A DNA stretch of 64,000 bases from Streptomyces typhae (GTDB lineage: Bacteria; Actinomycetota; Actinomycetes; Streptomycetales; Streptomycetaceae): the NCBI RefSeq assembly GCF_009755605.1, contig NZ_WPNZ01000002.1, positions 358,184 through 422,183 of the forward strand. Direction: 5' to 3'. Positions 63,595 to 64,000 of this stretch are shown here, in pieces (position 1 is the stretch's first letter; every line of letters begins with the position of its first letter). Both the position numbers and the translations under genes were made by a program. Below the pieces are notes generated by a model, which was not told where the DNA came from, ran no database searches, and saw only the letters and a program-made list of their open reading frames with translations.

Positions 63595-64000
63595 TCACCG
63601 CGTGGGTGCGCTCCTGCTGAACCGCCGCAGCTTCGGCTTGCGTGCCGACGACGCGTTGCTCACCGTGCGGGCGAGCGCAGCGATGTCGTCCGCCTCGAAC
63701 ACCGCCCGGATGGGCACCCCGGCGCCTAGCGTCTTGCCGATGCGGCTGGCGAGACGCGTCGCGAGCAGGGAGTCGCCGCCCAGCTCGAAGAAGTCGTCGC
63801 TCATACCGACCCGCTCGACCTTGAGCACCTGCGCGACCAGGTCGCAGAGCTGCTCCTCCTGCGGGGTGCTCGGCGCGACATAGGCGCGGGCCGCGCCCTT
63901 GGGCTCGGGCAGTTTCGCCCGGTCCACCTTGCCGTTGACGGTCAGCGGCAGCTCGTCGAGGAGCACGAAGACCGCCGGGACCATGTACTCGGGGAGAGTC
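63595..64000 (-). CDS. Carboxy end of a nonribosomal peptide synthetase (partial)
   Basis: The gene runs off the right edge; about 135 residues are visible. The end of an adenylation domain has the A10 motif [16 protein letters not shown] carrier domain follows, with [20 protein letters not shown], whose Ser takes the phosphopantetheine arm. After the carrier only a 25-residue basic tail remains, with no thioesterase, condensation or reductase domain. The product must be passed on to another protein or released by a free-standing enzyme. This marks the edge of a secondary-metabolite cluster to the right. Confidence 0.93.
   Translation of the reverse strand, partial: TLPEYMVPAVFVLLDELPLTVNGKVDRAKLPEPKGAARAYVAPSTPQEEQLCDLVAQVLKVERVGMSDDFFELGGDSLLATRLASRIGKTLGAGVPIRAVFEADDIAALARTVSNASSARKPKLRRFSRSAPTR

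Overview
The window is high-G+C actinobacterial DNA, almost certainly a Streptomyces chromosome. The evidence is pervasive G/C third positions, frequent GTG starts, an HrdA-type sigma factor, XRE/DUF397 pairs, GlnR- and Zur-type operators, and copies of intergenic repeats that I recall as common in Streptomyces. From memory, the order hrdA - dnaG - dgt - nitrate reductase - nirBD - ppdK - dus - recO - uppS - zur - znu - glyS resembles the SCO246x-SCO251x core region of S. coelicolor. I could not run a comparison.

Layout. 1-8.3 kb: ABC exporter half, sigma factor, DNA primase, FAD reductase and dNTPase. 8.3-20.8 kb: assimilatory nitrate/nitrite reduction (sirohydrochlorin chelatase, molybdopterin nitrate reductase, NasB-like flavoprotein, nirB, nirD). 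Within it lie cutA, a SoxR/FMN-reductase pair, a class IV aminotransferase, a class F sortase with a small exported protein, and a TauE-like exporter. Two GlnR-box-like arrays precede the nitrate reductase and the flavoprotein-nirBD operon, so the cluster probably acts as one nitrogen-controlled pathway (nitrate to nitrite to ammonium, with sirohaem supplied locally). 20.8-29.7 kb: PH-like membrane protein, APC permease, sugar-type ABC importer, then a small secreted four-cysteine protein divergent from an OmpR/histidine-kinase pair.

29.7-36.1 kb: exported peptidase, then a lower-G+C three-gene cassette (dual-OB-like protein plus two DUF488 proteins) in overlapping frames next to ppdK. This is the best candidate for a poorly described accessory system. 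36.1-50.8 kb: a hairpin-rich intergenic region, ROK regulator divergent from two glycoside hydrolases, MFS exporter divergent from a repeat-expanded XRE regulator, tRNA-dihydrouridine synthase, a second MFS exporter, aldo/keto reductase with TetR, and a GMC oxidoreductase. 51.0-57.5 kb: recO, uppS, zur, the zinc importer znuABC with two Zur boxes, and glyS.

57.6-64 kb is accessory: small conserved hypotheticals, a possible toxin-antitoxin-like pair, an isochorismatase-like hydrolase with a MarR regulator and matching operators, an XRE/DUF397 locus carrying a decayed partial duplication, a membrane protein, and the carboxy end of a nonribosomal peptide synthetase running off the right edge. 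I saw no rRNA, tRNA, CRISPR array or insertion sequence.
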